Origin: Gammaproteobacteria bacterium
Lineage (GTDB): Bacteria > Pseudomonadota > Gammaproteobacteria > DSM-16500
Length of the DNA stretch: 33,972 nt
Assembly (NCBI GenBank): GCA_031291255.1
Contig: JARLJN010000102.1
Location: forward strand, 1 to 33,972
Reading direction: 5' to 3'
Shown in pieces: positions 33,815 to 33,972 of this stretch; position 1 is the first letter of the stretch, and each line of letters opens with the position of its first letter. Under the pieces are notes generated by a model. It was given only the letters and a program-made list of their open reading frames with translations. It did not search any database and was not told where the DNA came from. The position numbers were made by a program, and so were the translations under genes.

Positions 33815-33892
33815 GCATTGCGAAAATCCGGGAAGCTGTAGGTTGGGTTGAGTGCTTTTTACGAAACCCAACATGACGTTATGTTGGGTTTC
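33801..33892. repeat. GTAGCCCGGATT-family and GTAGGTTGGG-family repeats at the prmB 3' end
   Basis: 33801-33833 is GTAGCCCGGATTGAGCATTG followed by CGAAAATCCGGGA; it overlaps the last 14 bases of prmB. 33838-33873 is GTAGGTTGGGTTGAGTGC...GAAACCCAACA, and GAAACCCAACA (33863-33873) pairs with TGTTGGGTTTC (33882-33892) to give an 11-bp stem that could end the prmB transcript. Confidence 0.85.
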
Positions 33893-33916
33893 TTAAAAAG
33901 CATGTATAGACCGGCT

Positions 33917-33954
33917 ACATAGGTAACACTTGGACGGGGACATAGGTAACACTT
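33917..33954. repeat. Two copies of ACATAGGTAACACTT, possible insertion-sequence end
   Basis: ACATAGGTAACACTT at 33917-33931 and again at 33940-33954 (period 23), with GGACGGGG between them. Repeated GTTACCTATGT words of this kind occur near transposase genes in other genomes as I remember them; no transposase is in the window, which ends 18 bases later. Confidence 0.35.
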
Positions 33955-33972
33955 TTAAATGATGTATTATTG

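Overview
The window is an AT-rich stretch of a gammaproteobacterial chromosome. Its gene families and gene order suggest a Legionellales-type genome (Coxiella/Legionella relatives): gltA next to sdhCDAB-sucAB-sucCD, a nagZ-hypoxanthine phosphoribosyltransferase pair, and long FadE-type acyl-CoA dehydrogenases. The assignment rests on protein sequence and gene order read by eye, so the order is likely and the genus unknown. Nearly all real genes have recognisable housekeeping functions. The unusual content lies in the intergenic DNA and in repeats.

Layout. 243-9842 (minus strand) is the lower half of the TCA cycle: sdhC, sdhD, sdhA, sdhB, sucA, sucB, sucC, sucD. gltA (10150-11436) is read divergently, and good sigma70 promoters face away from each other on either side of a palindromic repeat. 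11531-15323 holds an outer-membrane barrel protein, glpK and the divergent glpD (glycerol to dihydroxyacetone phosphate). 15531-18068 holds a small secreted four-cysteine protein, a FadL-type fatty acid channel and a peroxiredoxin-like protein. 18320-24119 is a beta-oxidation operon in the order fadE, fadI, fadB. 24120-25466 has no gene but carries four copies of a 23-bp palindrome made of two facing DnaA boxes, plus AT-rich DNA: a candidate replication origin or DnaA-titration site. 25467-32643 (minus) holds nagZ, a purine phosphoribosyltransferase, a DUF1189-like membrane protein, a second fadE and a membrane-bound alkaline-phosphatase-superfamily enzyme. prmB (32900-33814, plus) ends the window.

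Function. Together the genes supply fatty acid uptake (FadL), acyl-CoA oxidation (two FadE, FadB, FadI), acetyl-CoA entry (GltA) and oxidation through 2-oxoglutarate dehydrogenase, succinyl-CoA synthetase and succinate dehydrogenase, with a separate glycerol/glycerol-3-phosphate branch. This fits a cell that uses lipids (fatty acid plus glycerol) as carbon and energy source; that reading is inference.

Repeats. At least three families of palindromic repeats (core GTAGCCCGGATTGAGCG, core GTAGGTTGGGTTGAG, and core GTAGGGTGGATTAGG) occupy most intergenic gaps. They sit between divergent promoters, inside operons, and in two places within coding sequence: one adds about 38 residues in frame to the membrane phosphotransferase/sulfatase, and one supplies the last codons and stop of prmB. 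Three short tandem duplications (53, 55 and 64 bp periods) and one 37-bp-stem hairpin complete the picture. I found no tRNA, rRNA, CRISPR array or complete insertion sequence.
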